DNA from: DASTFY01 sp963813375
GTDB lineage: Bacteria > Actinomycetota > Acidimicrobiia > Acidimicrobiales > Ilumatobacteraceae
NCBI GenBank assembly: GCA_963813375.1
Contig: CAWEYT010000017.1
Span: forward strand, 264,578 to 328,577
Direction of reading: 5' to 3'
Length of the DNA stretch: 64,000 nucleotides
Shown here: positions 25,517-37,581 of the stretch, piece after piece
Layout of the letters: every line of letters begins with the position of its first letter
How positions within the stretch are numbered: the first letter of the stretch is position 1
The notes under the pieces: model-generated
Databases searched by the model: none
Told to the model about the DNA's origin: nothing
Seen by the model: the letters and a program-made list of their open reading frames with translations, nothing else
Position numbers and translations under genes: made by a program

Positions 25517-25909
25517 TCAGGAACCCAGAACGCTCAGACGGGCGTGCTGACGCCGGATCTTGGCCGCGACATCGGCGTCGTGCTCGTGAGCCTGCTTGGC
25601 CTCGGCGTGCTCGAGCTCCCGGCGAACCCGATCAACGTCGAGCTCGCTGGCGAGCTCGGCCAGATCGGACAGGATCGATACCCGGTTCTCGCTGACCTCA
25701 ACGAACCCGCCGTGCACGGCGATGTCCTCGACCGTGCCGTCGGGCAGGTGGACCCGCGTGTGGCTCTCCACGAGCGCGCCCAGGAACGGCGCGTGGCCGG
25801 GGAGGAACGCTATGTCGCCGCCGTCGAGGGTCCGGGTGATGACCATGGTGGCCTCGCCCGAGAAGACCACCCGCTCGGGCGCCACCACCTCGACCTGCAT
25901 CGTCGCCAT
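25517..25909 (-). CDS. atpC: F1Fo ATP synthase epsilon subunit
   Basis: 130 residues. The N-terminal beta-sandwich (MQVEVVAPERVVFSGEATMV, then GDIAFLPGHAPFLGAL) is followed by a C-terminal helical part (LDVDRVRRELEHAEAKQ). It belongs to the central stalk and can brake ATP hydrolysis. It is the last gene of the operon, 7 bases after atpD. The ATG at 25909 is chosen because the upstream extension overlaps atpD and is not epsilon-like. Confidence 0.92.
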   Translation of the reverse strand: MATMQVEVVAPERVVFSGEATMVITRTLDGGDIAFLPGHAPFLGALVESHTRVHLPDGTVEDIAVHGGFVEVSENRVSILSDLAELASELDVDRVRRELEHAEAKQAHEHDADVAAKIRRQHARLSVLGS

Positions 25910-25916
25910 GGGCGGG

Positions 25917-27360
<1,444 letters not shown>

Positions 27361-27363
27361 GGG

Positions 27364-28326
27364 TCAGACTCCCTGGGGGTCCAGTAGCTCGAGGATGTGG
27401 GTGGCGCTGTCGTCGTGTCGCTCGTCCGCGCCGAGCGCCTCCGCGCCGCCGACGATCTCCATGATCTCAGTGGTGATGGAGTCCTGGCGGGCCCGGTTCA
27501 TGACCCGGGAGAGGGTCTTGATCAGCTCGTCCGCGTTGTCGGTGGCCGCCTTCATGGCCCGCTGGCGGAAGGCGTGCTCGGACGCGGCGGCGTTCAACAG
27601 GGCGGCGTAGGTCCTCGCCTCCACATAGCGGGGGACCAGCGATTCCAGGATGGCCGAGGGCGAGGGCTCGTACTCGTAGTCCGCGGACGGTCCCGTCCCC
27701 GCGGCCCCGGCGGCGGGAGCGCCGGCCGCGATGAGCTCGCGCTCCAGCGGGACGAGCGGCCGCTGCACGACCTCCTGGCGTCCGGCCGAGACGAAGCGGG
27801 TGTAGACCAGCTCCACCCGGTCGACCCGGCCCTCGTCGTACAGGCCCATCACGTGTTCGGCGATGTGGCGGGCGTCCTCGTAGCCTGGGTTGTCGGAGAA
27901 GCCGCTGAAGGTCTGGTCCAGCTTGTAGCCGCGGAAGCGGAGGTAGCTCTCGGCCTTGCGGCCGACGGCCACGGCCAGGTGGTCCTTGCCGGCGAGCGCG
28001 ACCTCCTTGATCTCCCCTTCGACGGCCCGCAGCACTCCCGAGTTGTAGCCGCCGCACAGGCCCCGGTCAGCGGTGATGACCACGTAGGCCACCGTGTGCT
28101 CCTCGGGCCGGCCGGACAGCAGCGGGCTGTCCGAGCTGGCGCCTGCGGCCGCCAGGTTCCTGACCACCTGGGTGATCTGCTGGCTGTAGGGCACCGCGGC
28201 GCGCACCCGCTGCTGGGCCTTGACGATTCGAGATGCCGCGATGAGCTCCATGGCGCGCGTGATCTTCTTGGTGGCCTGCACGGTCCGAATGCGGTCCCGC
28301 AGGATGCGTTCCTGGCCTCCAGCCAT
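27364..28326 (-). CDS. atpG: F1Fo ATP synthase gamma subunit
   Basis: About 320 residues. The N-terminal helix begins GGQERILRDRIRTVQATKKI, then TRAMELIAASRI. The middle has VITADRGLCGGYNSGVLRAV, and the C-terminal helix has ATDNADELIKTLSRVMNRAR. It is the rotating shaft inside the alpha3beta3 ring. An insert of about 25 Ala/Gly/Pro/Tyr residues (near APAAGAAGTGPSADYEYEPS) is longer than in many gamma subunits. Confidence 0.93.
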   Translation of the reverse strand: MAGGQERILRDRIRTVQATKKITRAMELIAASRIVKAQQRVRAAVPYSQQITQVVRNLAAAGASSDSPLLSGRPEEHTVAYVVITADRGLCGGYNSGVLRAVEGEIKEVALAGKDHLAVAVGRKAESYLRFRGYKLDQTFSGFSDNPGYEDARHIAEHVMGLYDEGRVDRVELVYTRFVSAGRQEVVQRPLVPLERELIAAGAPAAGAAGTGPSADYEYEPSPSAILESLVPRYVEARTYAALLNAAASEHAFRQRAMKAATDNADELIKTLSRVMNRARQDSITTEIMEIVGGAEALGADERHDDSATHILELLDPQGV

Positions 28327-28343
28327 GGCGGGTTCCTGCTCCC

Positions 28344-29939
<1,596 letters not shown>

Positions 29940-29985
29940 GGTCGTCCTTCGTCGTTCTCGTGCGTGCGCAGGGGAGGGGGAGGGG

Positions 29986-30528
29986 TCAGAGGAGGGTCTT
30001 GAGCTGGTCGAGGCGGCTGCGGATGCTGCCGTCGATGACGGTGTCGCCGACGGTGGCGACGAGCCCGCCGAGCACGGACGGATCGACGACCACCTTGAGC
30101 TCCACCTGCTTGCCGGTGGCGTTGGCCAGCGCCGCGGAGAGCCGCTGCTGCTGCTCGTCGCTGAGCGGCACGGCCGAGCGGACCTCGGCCACCGCCCGCT
30201 CCTTGCTCGCGGCGGCCCGCTCGACCAGCCGGTCGATGATGGCCGGCAGATCGCGCCCGCGACCCGACCCGACCACCAGGGAGACGAGCTGGGTGGTGGT
30301 GGACGTGGCCCTCCCGCCGAGCAGGTCCTCGACGATGGCCTGGCGCTTGGCGGCCGGGATCTGCTCGTCGGTCAGCGTGTTGCGCAGCGAGTCGGAGGCC
30401 TCGACGCTGCGGGCGAAGCGGAACAGCTCGTCCTCCACCTCGTCCAGCGTGCCTTCGGCGTTGGCGATCTCCAGGAGGGCCTTGGCGTACCCGTCGATCC
30501 GGCCCGAGCCGGTGCCCAGGTCACTCAT
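29986..30528 (-). CDS. atpH: F1Fo ATP synthase delta subunit
   Basis: 180 residues. The helical N-terminal domain starts RIDGYAKALLEIANAEGTLD, and the conserved C-terminal domain reads VELKVVVDPSVLGGLVATVG followed by DTVIDGSIRSRLDQLK. It joins F1 to the b-subunit stalk. It is a separate gene, not fused to a b subunit as in mycobacteria. Its ATG overlaps the atpF stop (ATGA). Confidence 0.93.
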   Translation of the reverse strand: MSDLGTGSGRIDGYAKALLEIANAEGTLDEVEDELFRFARSVEASDSLRNTLTDEQIPAAKRQAIVEDLLGGRATSTTTQLVSLVVGSGRGRDLPAIIDRLVERAAASKERAVAEVRSAVPLSDEQQQRLSAALANATGKQVELKVVVDPSVLGGLVATVGDTVIDGSIRSRLDQLKTLL

Positions 30529-31073
30529 GCGCTGGCTCCCACTCTGGCGATGTACTGCTCCACCAGCTCCTGGCGGAGCTGGTCGTCGAGCGAATCGGCC
30601 ACCAGGGACTCGGCCGCCCGGGCGGCCACGGCGGCCACCTCGGCCTGCACCTCGCTCTGCAGCCGGCCCTGCATGGACTCGGCCTCGCTCGTGGCCTTGG
30701 ACTGCAGCTCCGCGACCTCCTGGTCCAGGCGGGCACGACCGTCCACGAGCAGGCGCTCGGCCTGCGCGTCGGCCTCGGCCAGCAGGCGCTGGCGCTCGGC
30801 GCCGATGTCGCCCTTCGCCTGGCGGATCGAGGCCGCCGCGGCGTCGGCGTCCGACCTGGCCGTGCTGGCCTCGTCGAGCTGGGCCTGGATGCGAGCGGTG
30901 CGGTCGGCCATCATCTTCTTGATCGCCGGCCACGCGAACTTCCAGAGCAGGAAGAGCACGACGAGGAACGACAGCGTGCCCCAGATGAGCTCCGGCGTCT
31001 CCGGGAAGATCGGATGGTGCGACTGGGACGGGTCCTCAGCAGCGAGGATCCCACCGAGACCGAACAGCGCCAT
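30525..31073 (-). CDS. atpF: F1Fo ATP synthase b subunit (second copy)
   Basis: 182 residues. One membrane helix (LIWGTLSFLVVLFLLWKFAW) is followed by a long charged coiled coil (ARIQAQLDEASTARSDADAA and on). It forms half of the peripheral stalk. The ATG overlaps the stop of the upstream b-type gene (TGATG), and the end overlaps atpH (ATGA). Confidence 0.9.
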   Translation of the reverse strand: MALFGLGGILAAEDPSQSHHPIFPETPELIWGTLSFLVVLFLLWKFAWPAIKKMMADRTARIQAQLDEASTARSDADAAAASIRQAKGDIGAERQRLLAEADAQAERLLVDGRARLDQEVAELQSKATSEAESMQGRLQSEVQAEVAAVAARAAESLVADSLDDQLRQELVEQYIARVGASA

Positions 31074-31679
31074 CAGCTGACCTCCGCGCTCAGGGCCGAG
31101 TCGACCGCGGCGCGGGCGGCCGCAGGTTCGACCGGGCGACCGAGCACCCGCTCGGCGGCCACGGCCGCGACCTGCGCGGCCGGCGTCGGCCACCTGCGAG
31201 CGGGCGGCGGACTTGGCGGCCTCGGCGTCGGCGGCGGCGGCGGAACGGTCGGCCGCCAGCCCGGCGTTCACCTCGGCCAGGCGGGCCTGACGCTCACCTT
31301 CGAGGGTCTGGCGGGCGGCGTCGACACGGCTGGCCGCTTCGGCCCGCACCTTGGCCAGCTCGGCCTGGTAGTCGGCGACCTCGGCCTCGGCCGCGGCCCG
31401 GGTGGACTCGGCTGTCTCCAGGTCGCCCTGGATCAGGTCGTGACGGGCGTCCATGCCCTTCTTGAGCTTGGGGAACAGGAAGAGCCGGACGAGGATGGCG
31501 AGCACGACGAACGCGCCGGCGCCCCACAGCAGCTCCTTGCCCTCGGGCAGGATGGGGCTCGGGCCTTCGTCGAGCTCTTCCTCGGCGTGCTCTTCGGCCT
31601 CGCCTCCCTCTTCGGCCTGAGCCGGGAGGATCACCTGGAGCTGGCCGGCAGCCGAGTAGGTGATGGTGACAGTGGGCAC
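31073..31679 (-). CDS. F1Fo ATP synthase b-type subunit (first copy; frameshifted)
   Basis: About 201 residues after repair. An unusually long acidic N-terminus (QAEEGGEAEEHAEEELDEGP) precedes the membrane helix (LLWGAGAFVVLAILVRLFLF), then a coiled coil (DLETAESTRAAAEAEVADYQ). A one-base break near 31185 hides the true end, AQVAAVAAERVLGRPVEPAA, which finishes in a TGATG overlap with atpF. With the next gene it gives two different b-type subunits, as in b/b' heterodimers. The acidic outside segment is unlike typical b subunits. Confidence 0.85.
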
Positions 31680-31689
31680 GGGCGGGCTC

Positions 31690-31959
31690 CTACAGGCCGA
31701 GGAGGATGAAGACCACGAAGCCGATCAGGGCGAGCGCCTCGGTGAAGGCGATGCCCAGGAACATCGTGGTCCGCACCATGCCGGCGGCCTCGGGCTGGCG
31801 GGCCATGGCCTCGATGGCCTTGCCGACCACGTAGCCGATGCCGATGCCGGGGCCGATGGCCGCGAGGCCGTAGGCGAAGCCGGCGCCGATGGCGGCGTTG
31901 GCGGCCTTGGCGTCGTCGGCTCCGAGACCGGCCTGGGCGAGGATGGCTGCTGCTTCCAT
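31690..31959 (-). CDS. atpE: F1Fo ATP synthase c subunit
   Basis: 89 residues, two membrane helices forming a hairpin. The first has AIGAGFAYGLAAIGPGIGIG, the polar loop is RQPEA, and the second has GIAFTEALALIGFVVFILLG with the ion-carrying Glu. No sodium-type ligand set is evident, so protons are the likely ion. The leading AQAGLGADDAKAA segment is somewhat longer than in many c subunits. Confidence 0.95.
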   Translation of the reverse strand: MEAAAILAQAGLGADDAKAANAAIGAGFAYGLAAIGPGIGIGYVVGKAIEAMARQPEAAGMVRTTMFLGIAFTEALALIGFVVFILLGL

Positions 31960-31986
31960 GGGCTTGGGTGTCTCCTGTTGTGTGGG

Positions 31987-32750
31987 TCAGTGCTCGGGGT
32001 GCATGGCCGTGCCGATGTAGACGGCGGCCAGGATCGTGAAGATGTAGGCCTGCAGGAAGCCGACCAGCACCTCGAAGGCGGTCAGGAAGATCTGCATGCC
32101 GAAGGGCAGGACGGCGAGCGGGATGAGGATCGCCTGCTTGGTCTCCGCGTTGATCATGGCGTCGGTCAAGAGGGCGAACGTCACGAGCAGCAGGTGGCCG
32201 GCCAGCATGTTGGCGAAGAGTCGGATGGCCAGGGAGAAGGGCCGGACGATGAAGACCGAGATGAACTCGATGGGCGTGAGCAGCACGTAGATCGGCTTGG
32301 GCACGCCGGGCGGGAAGCCGGTCGACTTCAGGTACCCGAAGAAGCCCTGGTGCTTGATGCCGACGCCGTTGTAGATGAACCACACCACGATGGCCAGGAA
32401 GATCGGGATGGCCATGCGGGCGGTGGCCGGCATGTAGAAGGGGCGGGATGATGCCGGGCACGTTGCAGAGGTAGATGAACATGAAGAGGGAGAGCAGGAA
32501 CGGGGTCCACCCCAGCCCGTCCCGGCCGATCGTCTGCATGACGATCCCCTCGATGAAGTCGATGATCGCCTCGACGATGTTGCGGACGCCCTTGGGCGCC
32601 TTCAGCGGGTCACGGCGGGAGGCGACCCAGAACAGCACCACGGTGATGAGCGTGGCCAGCACCGCGATGAGCGCGATCTTGTTGAACGTCGGGAAGAGAT
32701 CCTGCCAACGGATGACCTCGTTGATCGGCGGGAACTCAAGGGCGAACATC
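31987..32750 (-). CDS. atpB: F1Fo ATP synthase a subunit (frameshifted)
   Basis: About 254 residues after repair. The N-terminal part (FALEFPPINEVIRWQDLFPT, then LFMFIYLCNVPGIIPP) and the C-terminal part (MPATARMAIPIFLAIVVWF) join when one C is removed from a CCCC run near 32444. The essential Arg lies in FSLAIRLFANMLAGHLLL. Together with the c-ring it forms the proton path. An essential gene, so the shift is taken as a sequencing error. Confidence 0.93.
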
Positions 32751-32757
32751 GGGCTCC

Positions 32758-33237
32758 TCAGTGCGTCGGCGCGTGGGGCGCGGGCTTGAGGCTCGGGAAG
32801 GCGAGCGAGGCAGAGACGTAGCGGAGCTCCCAGATCAGGAGCGCCAGGTGGGTGACGATGATGGTGAGGCCGAGCGGCAGCGGCTCGAACCAGCTGGCGT
32901 CGCGGACGAGGAACACGGCCAGGAAGATGAGGCCCAGCCGCATCACGTAGCCGCCCATCACCGCGCCCATGAGGAGGGGCAGCGAGATGGGCGCCGACCA
33001 CGTGATGAGCGCCGCGGCCAGCACGAAGTTGACGAGGACGATGCCGACCGCGTAGCCGGACGAGATGGCGCCGCTGATGCCCCAGATCGCGCCGCACACG
33101 AGGACGAGCAGCGGCCCGAGGACGAGTCCGTGGCGGACCAGGTCACGCGCCACGGTGCGCTCCGGCTTCGGATCGCCGGTCAGGACCTTGGCGTCCTTGA
33201 CCCGCACGGTCGGGAGCGGGGCGCGGCTCGTGGTCAT
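32758..33237 (-). CDS. ATP synthase I-like membrane protein
   Basis: 159 residues. A soluble N-terminus of about 35 residues is followed by four membrane helices (HGLVLGPLLVLVCGAIWGIS, then AVGIVLVNFVLAAALITW, then MGGYVMRLGLIFLAVFLV, then LGLTIIVTHLALLIWELRYV). Size, topology and position just before atpB match the AtpI/UncI-type proteins that help assemble the c-ring. Its ATG overlaps the stop of the gene upstream (ATGA). Confidence 0.7.
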   Translation of the reverse strand: MTTSRAPLPTVRVKDAKVLTGDPKPERTVARDLVRHGLVLGPLLVLVCGAIWGISGAISSGYAVGIVLVNFVLAAALITWSAPISLPLLMGAVMGGYVMRLGLIFLAVFLVRDASWFEPLPLGLTIIVTHLALLIWELRYVSASLAFPSLKPAPHAPTH

Positions 33238-33500
33238 CGAGGGGCACCCCGGAGGCGCTCGGCCCGCTCGGCCTCGTGGCGCTTCATCCTCTCGTTGTAG
33301 GTGGCGAGGAGCAGGATCGACTTGCCGATGAGGCAGAACAGCGTCAGCCCGACCATGAACCACGGGGCCGTGCCCAGCCACCGGTCGAGCAGCCACCCGA
33401 TGCCGAGGAAGATGGCCGTGACGGCCGCGAACTCGAAGGCGGTGGCGAAGGCGTCACCCAGACCCTGGTTCAGTTCTCGCCGCTCGCGCAGCAGATCCAT
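33234..33500 (-). CDS. AtpZ/AtpI family protein
   Basis: About 88 residues with two membrane helices (FAAVTAIFLGIGWLLDRWLG and WFMVGLTLFCLIGKSILLLA), matching the small AtpZ-type proteins encoded at the front of many atp operons. The ATG at 33500 is preferred. A GTG at 33566 would overlap the predicted promoter and add 22 uncharacteristic residues. The basic C-terminus is cytoplasmic. Confidence 0.75.
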   Translation of the reverse strand: MDLLRERRELNQGLGDAFATAFEFAAVTAIFLGIGWLLDRWLGTAPWFMVGLTLFCLIGKSILLLATYNERMKRHEAERAERLRGAPR

Positions 33501-33566
33501 GGCGCCCTCGTCGGGACTCGTCCGGCCTCGTGCAACAAGGTCCGGAGCGCTTGTGAATGTAAACAC

Positions 33567-33596
33567 AATCTACTGAGCCGGGGATGGCCGGCGCAA
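33567..33596 (-). promoter_or_regulatory. Predicted promoter of the ATP synthase operon
   Basis: On the minus strand TTGCGC (33596-33591), an 18-bp spacer and TAGATT (33572-33567) precede the operon by about 65 bases. An inverted TTGTG...CACAA (33551-33568) overlaps the -10 box and could be a regulator site. The stretch is AT-rich for this genome. Confidence 0.45.
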
Positions 33597-33603
33597 CTTA
33601 CCC

Positions 33604-33691
33604 GACAGGCAGGATCGTGCTGGCACGAGACCGGGTTCCGCAGCGGGTCCTGTCAGGCGCCAGTCCGCGCCGCCGCCGGCCTTTCGGCCGG
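33604..33691. other. Cluster of stem-loops between propeller gene A and the atp operon
   Basis: gacagg (33604-33609) pairs with cctgtc (33649-33654), enclosing tcgtgc / gcacga (33615-33628) and a 4-bp stem (33629-33632 with 33646-33649). A separate ccggcc / ggccgg stem (33676-33691) reads as a GAAA tetraloop on the minus strand. They lie after the stop of propeller gene A and probably end that transcript. Confidence 0.4.
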
Positions 33692-33774
33692 ACGTCGGCT
33701 TGCGGCTGCCCCTGCCACCCGCTGCTGGTCTGGCGCGTGCTGGCGGGCTGTCGGGTCAGTTGCGCCTCATGCGG

Positions 33775-34991
33775 TCAAGGGTGGATCGAGACGCCCTTGA
33801 CGTTGAAGCCGCCCATCTTCGGGAACTTGCCGACCACGGCGCAGGTAGTCCCCGTCGGCGTCGATACCCCAGCACACCGACGCCACCGCCGGAGACCGGC
33901 TGGAAAGCCGAGCTCGACTGCGTCGCCGCTCGGCGTCGGCGGCCAGCAGCCGCAGGGTGGTGTTCGCCGTTGAAGCCGTCGTGGAAGCCGAAGTAGACGT
34001 TGCCGTTGCTGAATCGACGGCCTGGACGTCGCCGTTGGCCTGCTGGCGCCAGATGCGGTTGCCGCCGTCGGGTTCCACGCCGCCGCGCTGTTCATGCCGC
34101 CGCCGCCGCCGGCGAACACCCGCTGGCCGTCCGGCATCGCCGGTCAGAGGTCGAGCACGAGCGTCGGTGAGCTGGCTGAACGCCGGCGCCCAGTACCGCT
34201 CCGCTGGTCGGGTTGACCTCGGCCAGGTAGCTCCGCGGGCGTACCCGCCGACCGATGGTGAAGTTGCCACCGACGTAGGATCTGGCCCGTGGCCGCGCTG
34301 TCAGGCGACCGCGTACGTCTTCCGCCGGTTCAGGTTCGGGTTGAAGCCCGTCAGCGCGCCGGTCGTGAGGTTGATCGCGGCGGCCCGGCTCCGGGTGGTG
34401 CCGTCGACCTGGTGAAGTCGCCGACCAGGTAGAGGGTGTTGCCGACGACCAGCAGGTCCCGCACCGGGTTGTTGACGTTGTAGCCGAACCCGGGTCGACC
34501 TGGCCGGGCTGAGCGCTGCCATCGGACGGGGTCGAGCTTGCGATCGCGCCAGGCGGTTGCGGGCCACGCCGCCGATCGATGTGAAGTCGCCGCCGACGTA
34601 GAGCCACGTCGTCCAGCGGCGTCGACGGCCGACGCGAGGGCGCGCACGGTGCCGCCCTGGTTGGTGTCGGCCGTGAACCCGCTCAGGCTCTGGCTGGGAG
34701 GGATGGCCGCCATGTTGATGGCCATCATGTTGAGCCGAGGCGCCGTAACGCCGTAACGCCGGCGCCTGGGTGAAGGTGCCGCCGATGTAGGCGGTGTTGC
34801 CGACGATCTCGACCGCGTAGGCCGTGCCCGTCTGTCCCCAGAGGTCGAGGGGTCGTTCTGGCGGTACGGGTTGCCGGCGTCGGCGCCAGCCGGCGCGGCG
34901 GTCACCACGACGAGTGCGGCGGCGATGGCAGCACCGACGAGGGCCGCGACGAGCCGCGAGCCGATTCCTTCAAGGGTGGACAACCGCTCAT
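33775..34991 (-). CDS. Secreted beta-propeller protein A (many frameshifts)
   Basis: About 405 residues after repair. The Sec signal peptide (RLVAALVGAAIAAALVVVTA, then AAPAGADA) has no lipobox, unlike its paralogues. Propeller repeats include NTLYLVGDFTQVDGTTRSRA, and the array-wide motifs ANGDVQAV and FGFHDGFNG. It ends GGFNVKGVSIHP. At least five frame changes are needed. The ATG at 34991 has a strong AGGAG site, and a shift follows at once near 34983. It is the last gene of the five-gene run E-D-C-B-A. Function unknown; exported beta-propellers often bind polymers or partner proteins. Confidence 0.65.
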
Positions 34992-35061
34992 GACTGATCT
35001 CCTCTTTCGGACTCCGCCAATCAGACGGCCCCCATGGTAAACGCCCAAATACACGCGATCA

Positions 35062-36346
35062 TTACGATGCAGGGAAAATGGCGAGGCCCTTCACAGGGAC
35101 GCCGCCCATGTTGGCGAAGTAGCCGCCGGCCACCAGGTAGCGGCCGTCGGCGTCGAGGGTCCAGACACCCGGGTGGCTGCTCGAGGCCGGCCGGAACCCG
35201 GCCTGCACGGCGCCTGTTGCCGGGTCGACGGCGTGCACGCGCTGCGTCGTGTCATCGAGATAGCCGTCGTGGAAGCCCTGGTAGACGTAGCCGTTGCTGA
35301 GGAGGATGGCCTGGGTGTCGCCGTCGGCCTCGACGGCCCAGTCCTCGCTCCGGTCTGGGCGTCCCACTGCATGGCGATGTTCCACTGCGTGCCGCCGTAG
35401 ATCTTCGAGCCGTCGGGGCTGACGTCGATGTCCAGCACGAGGGCCCGGGCACGGCGGAAGTCCGGCCCCTGCACCTCGCCCGTGATGGGGCTGATCTCCG
35501 CCATGTAGTCCCGGGGGAAGGAGCTCACGTTGAGGAAATTGCCCCCGATGTAGAGCTTCGAGCCGTCAGGGCTGGCGGCGACCGCCAGCACCCGGGCATC
35601 GATGACCGGGGTGAAGGTCGCGATCCAGCACACCGGTCGTCGTGTTGACGGCGGCCGCCCGGTTGCGAGTCTGGCCATTGACGGTGTTGAACTCGCCGAC
35701 GATGTAGAGGCGCGGCCCGACGATCACCATGTCGTGGACCCGACCGACGGTGACCAGGAACGTGGGATCGATGGCGCCGGTCGCCAGGTTGATCTTGGCC
35801 AGGCGAGTCCTGGCGCACGCCGTTGACCATCGTGAAGTCGCCCCCGATGAACAGGGACGTGCCGTCCGAGGCCATGGCCGTGACCGGCCCGTTGGTGTCC
35901 GCCACGAACGGGAGCAGCTCACCGTTCGTGATGTTGACGGCCATGAAGTTGGCTCGGGGAGCGGTCTGCGGTCCCTTCACCGCGTTGGCGAAGTCGCCAC
36001 CCACGTACACCGTGTTGCCCACGATCTCGACCTCGTCGACGTACTCCGTGAAGGCGCCGGGCGTGTCCTTCGCGATCCCCCAGCCGTTCAGCGGTGTCGG
36101 TGAGTACAGCCTGGGCTGGCTCGGCACGGGGACGGTCGTGGTCGTCGTCGTGGTGGTCGTGGTGGTCGTGGTCGTCGTCGAAGTCGGCGTCCCCGGGCCG
36201 GCCGTGGTGGACGGACCACCCGTTGCCGGCACGCTCGGCTGCGACCCCGACGGTGACTCGACCGTCGGGGGCACGCAGGCCGCGACAGCGAGCGCCGCCG
36301 CGCTCGCCGCCACCATGGTCATCAGCTTCCGCCCGCCCGCCTTCAT
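35062..36346 (-). CDS. Secreted beta-propeller lipoprotein B (frameshifted)
   Basis: About 428 residues after repair. The lipobox is ALAVAACVPP, followed by a Ser/Pro/Gly stretch and a run of Thr residues. Blades read VEIVGNTVYVGGDFANAVKG, SLFIGGDFTMVNGVR, RLYIVGEFNTVNGQTRNRA and SKLYIGGNFLNVSSFPRD. The motif pair DGDTQAILLSNGYVYQGFHD and AGGYFANMGGVPVKGLAIFP closes the protein. Three frame changes lie near 35370, 35620 and 35815. It follows gene C by 27 bp with a good AGGAGAAAGAGG ribosome site. Confidence 0.72.
36134..36180 (-). repeat. Poly-threonine codon repeat in propeller gene B
   Basis: A run of ACG/ACC codons encodes about 15 Thr after the signal peptide of gene B. Such Thr-rich linkers tether lipoproteins and are often glycosylated in actinobacteria. 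The repeat could change length by slippage. Confidence 0.7.
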
Positions 36347-36373
36347 CCTCTTTCTCCTTCTTGCTTGCTCCGC

Positions 36374-37566
36374 TCAGGGGTGAATAGAGACGCCGTTGGT
36401 TGCTCGTCCGCCCATGCGGCCATAGAGGCCTCCGACGGCGAGGAACGTGCCGTCGGCATCGATGGTCAGCACGCCCGGATAGCAGCACGACTCGGGCATG
36501 AAGCCCGGGTCGAGCTCGCCGGTGTCCGGGTCGGCGGCCAGGATTCGCAGCGTGTAGCTCCGGACGCCGTTGATGGTGAAGCCGTCGTGGAAGCCGAAGA
36601 AGACGTAACCGTTGCTGACCTTGACCGCCTGGACGTCGCCTTCGGCCCGCTGCCGCCACCGCTGCCGTCCTGTCGCCGGGTTGATGGCGATGGCGCTGTT
36701 CATCTTGCCGCCAGCGGCCACGTAGATCGTACCGTCCGGACCCACCGTGACGTCGCGGATGTAGTCGCTGAGCAACGAGAAGTTCGGGCCCTGAGGGGCG
36801 CCCGTTACGGGTTGACGTCGAGCAGGAACGGCGCCACCGCACCCGGCCAGGCCGAGGTAGAGCGTCGTGCCGTCCGGGCTGATGGCCACCGTGTTGACGC
36901 GGGACTGGGCGTTCGGGGCAAAGGTGGGATCGAGCGCGCCCGTGCGCTTGTCGAGCAGCGCCGCCCCACGCCGCTGGACGCCGTTCACCTGGCCGAACTC
37001 GCCAACCACGTACAGCTTGTTGCCGACGAGGACCAGGTCGGTCACGAACGTCGGGATGCTGGGGCTGAACGACGTGTCGAGAGCGCCCGTGACCGCGTTG
37101 ACCTTCGCCAGCCGCGCCCTCGGCACGCCGTTGACGGTCGTGAAGTCGCCGCCGATGTAGGTGTTGACCCCATCGGAGAGCACGACGCGCACGATGCCGT
37201 TGGTGTCGGCGACGAAGGGCAGCAGGTCACCCGTGCGTGCGAGCGACCGCCATCACGTTGCTGCGGGGCGCCGACTGACCGCCCTTGACGGCCTCGTCGA
37301 ACTCGCCGCCGATGTAGACGGTGTTGCCCTGGATGTCGACGGAGTTGGCGATGCCGTCCTGGCCCCAACCGTTGAGCGGCCTCTCCGCGTACAGGTGAGG
37401 GCGGACTCGTGAACACGGTCGTCGTCGTCGTCGACGACGTCGTCGTGGTCGTGGTCGTGGTCGTGCCACCCGGCGGGACCACCTCGGGGGGCCCGCAGGC
37501 CACCGCCAGGAGGGCCCCGGCCAGCAGGCCCGCCGGTACCAGCAGCTTCGTTGTGCTCCGCCTCAC
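36374..37566 (-). CDS. Secreted beta-propeller lipoprotein C (frameshifted)
   Basis: About 397 residues after repair. The lipobox is ALLAVACGPP, then a Pro/Gly stretch and a Thr/Ser run. Blades read QGNTVYIGGEFDEAVKG, NTYIGGDFTTVNGVPRARL, NKLYVVGEFGQVNGVQRRGA and GTTLYLGLAG. It ends with EGDVQAVKVSNGYVFFGFHD and GGLYGRMGGRATNGVSIHP. Frame changes lie near 37230, 37405 and 36830. The GTG start follows gene D by 15 bp with a GGGAGA ribosome site, so C and D are co-transcribed. Closest to A and B by its ending. Confidence 0.72.
37417..37465 (-). repeat. Thr/Ser codon repeat in propeller gene C
   Basis: A low-complexity run of ACG/ACC/AGC codons encodes the linker after the lipobox of gene C. 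Like the run in gene B, it is a plausible slippage site. Confidence 0.65.
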
Positions 37567-37581
37567 GCTTGTCGTCTCCCG

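Noticed and set aside
30525..31679. Single fused b-type ATP synthase protein.
   Set aside because: The open run is a frameshift artefact. After repair the first gene ends in a TGATG overlap and the second starts at its own ATG.
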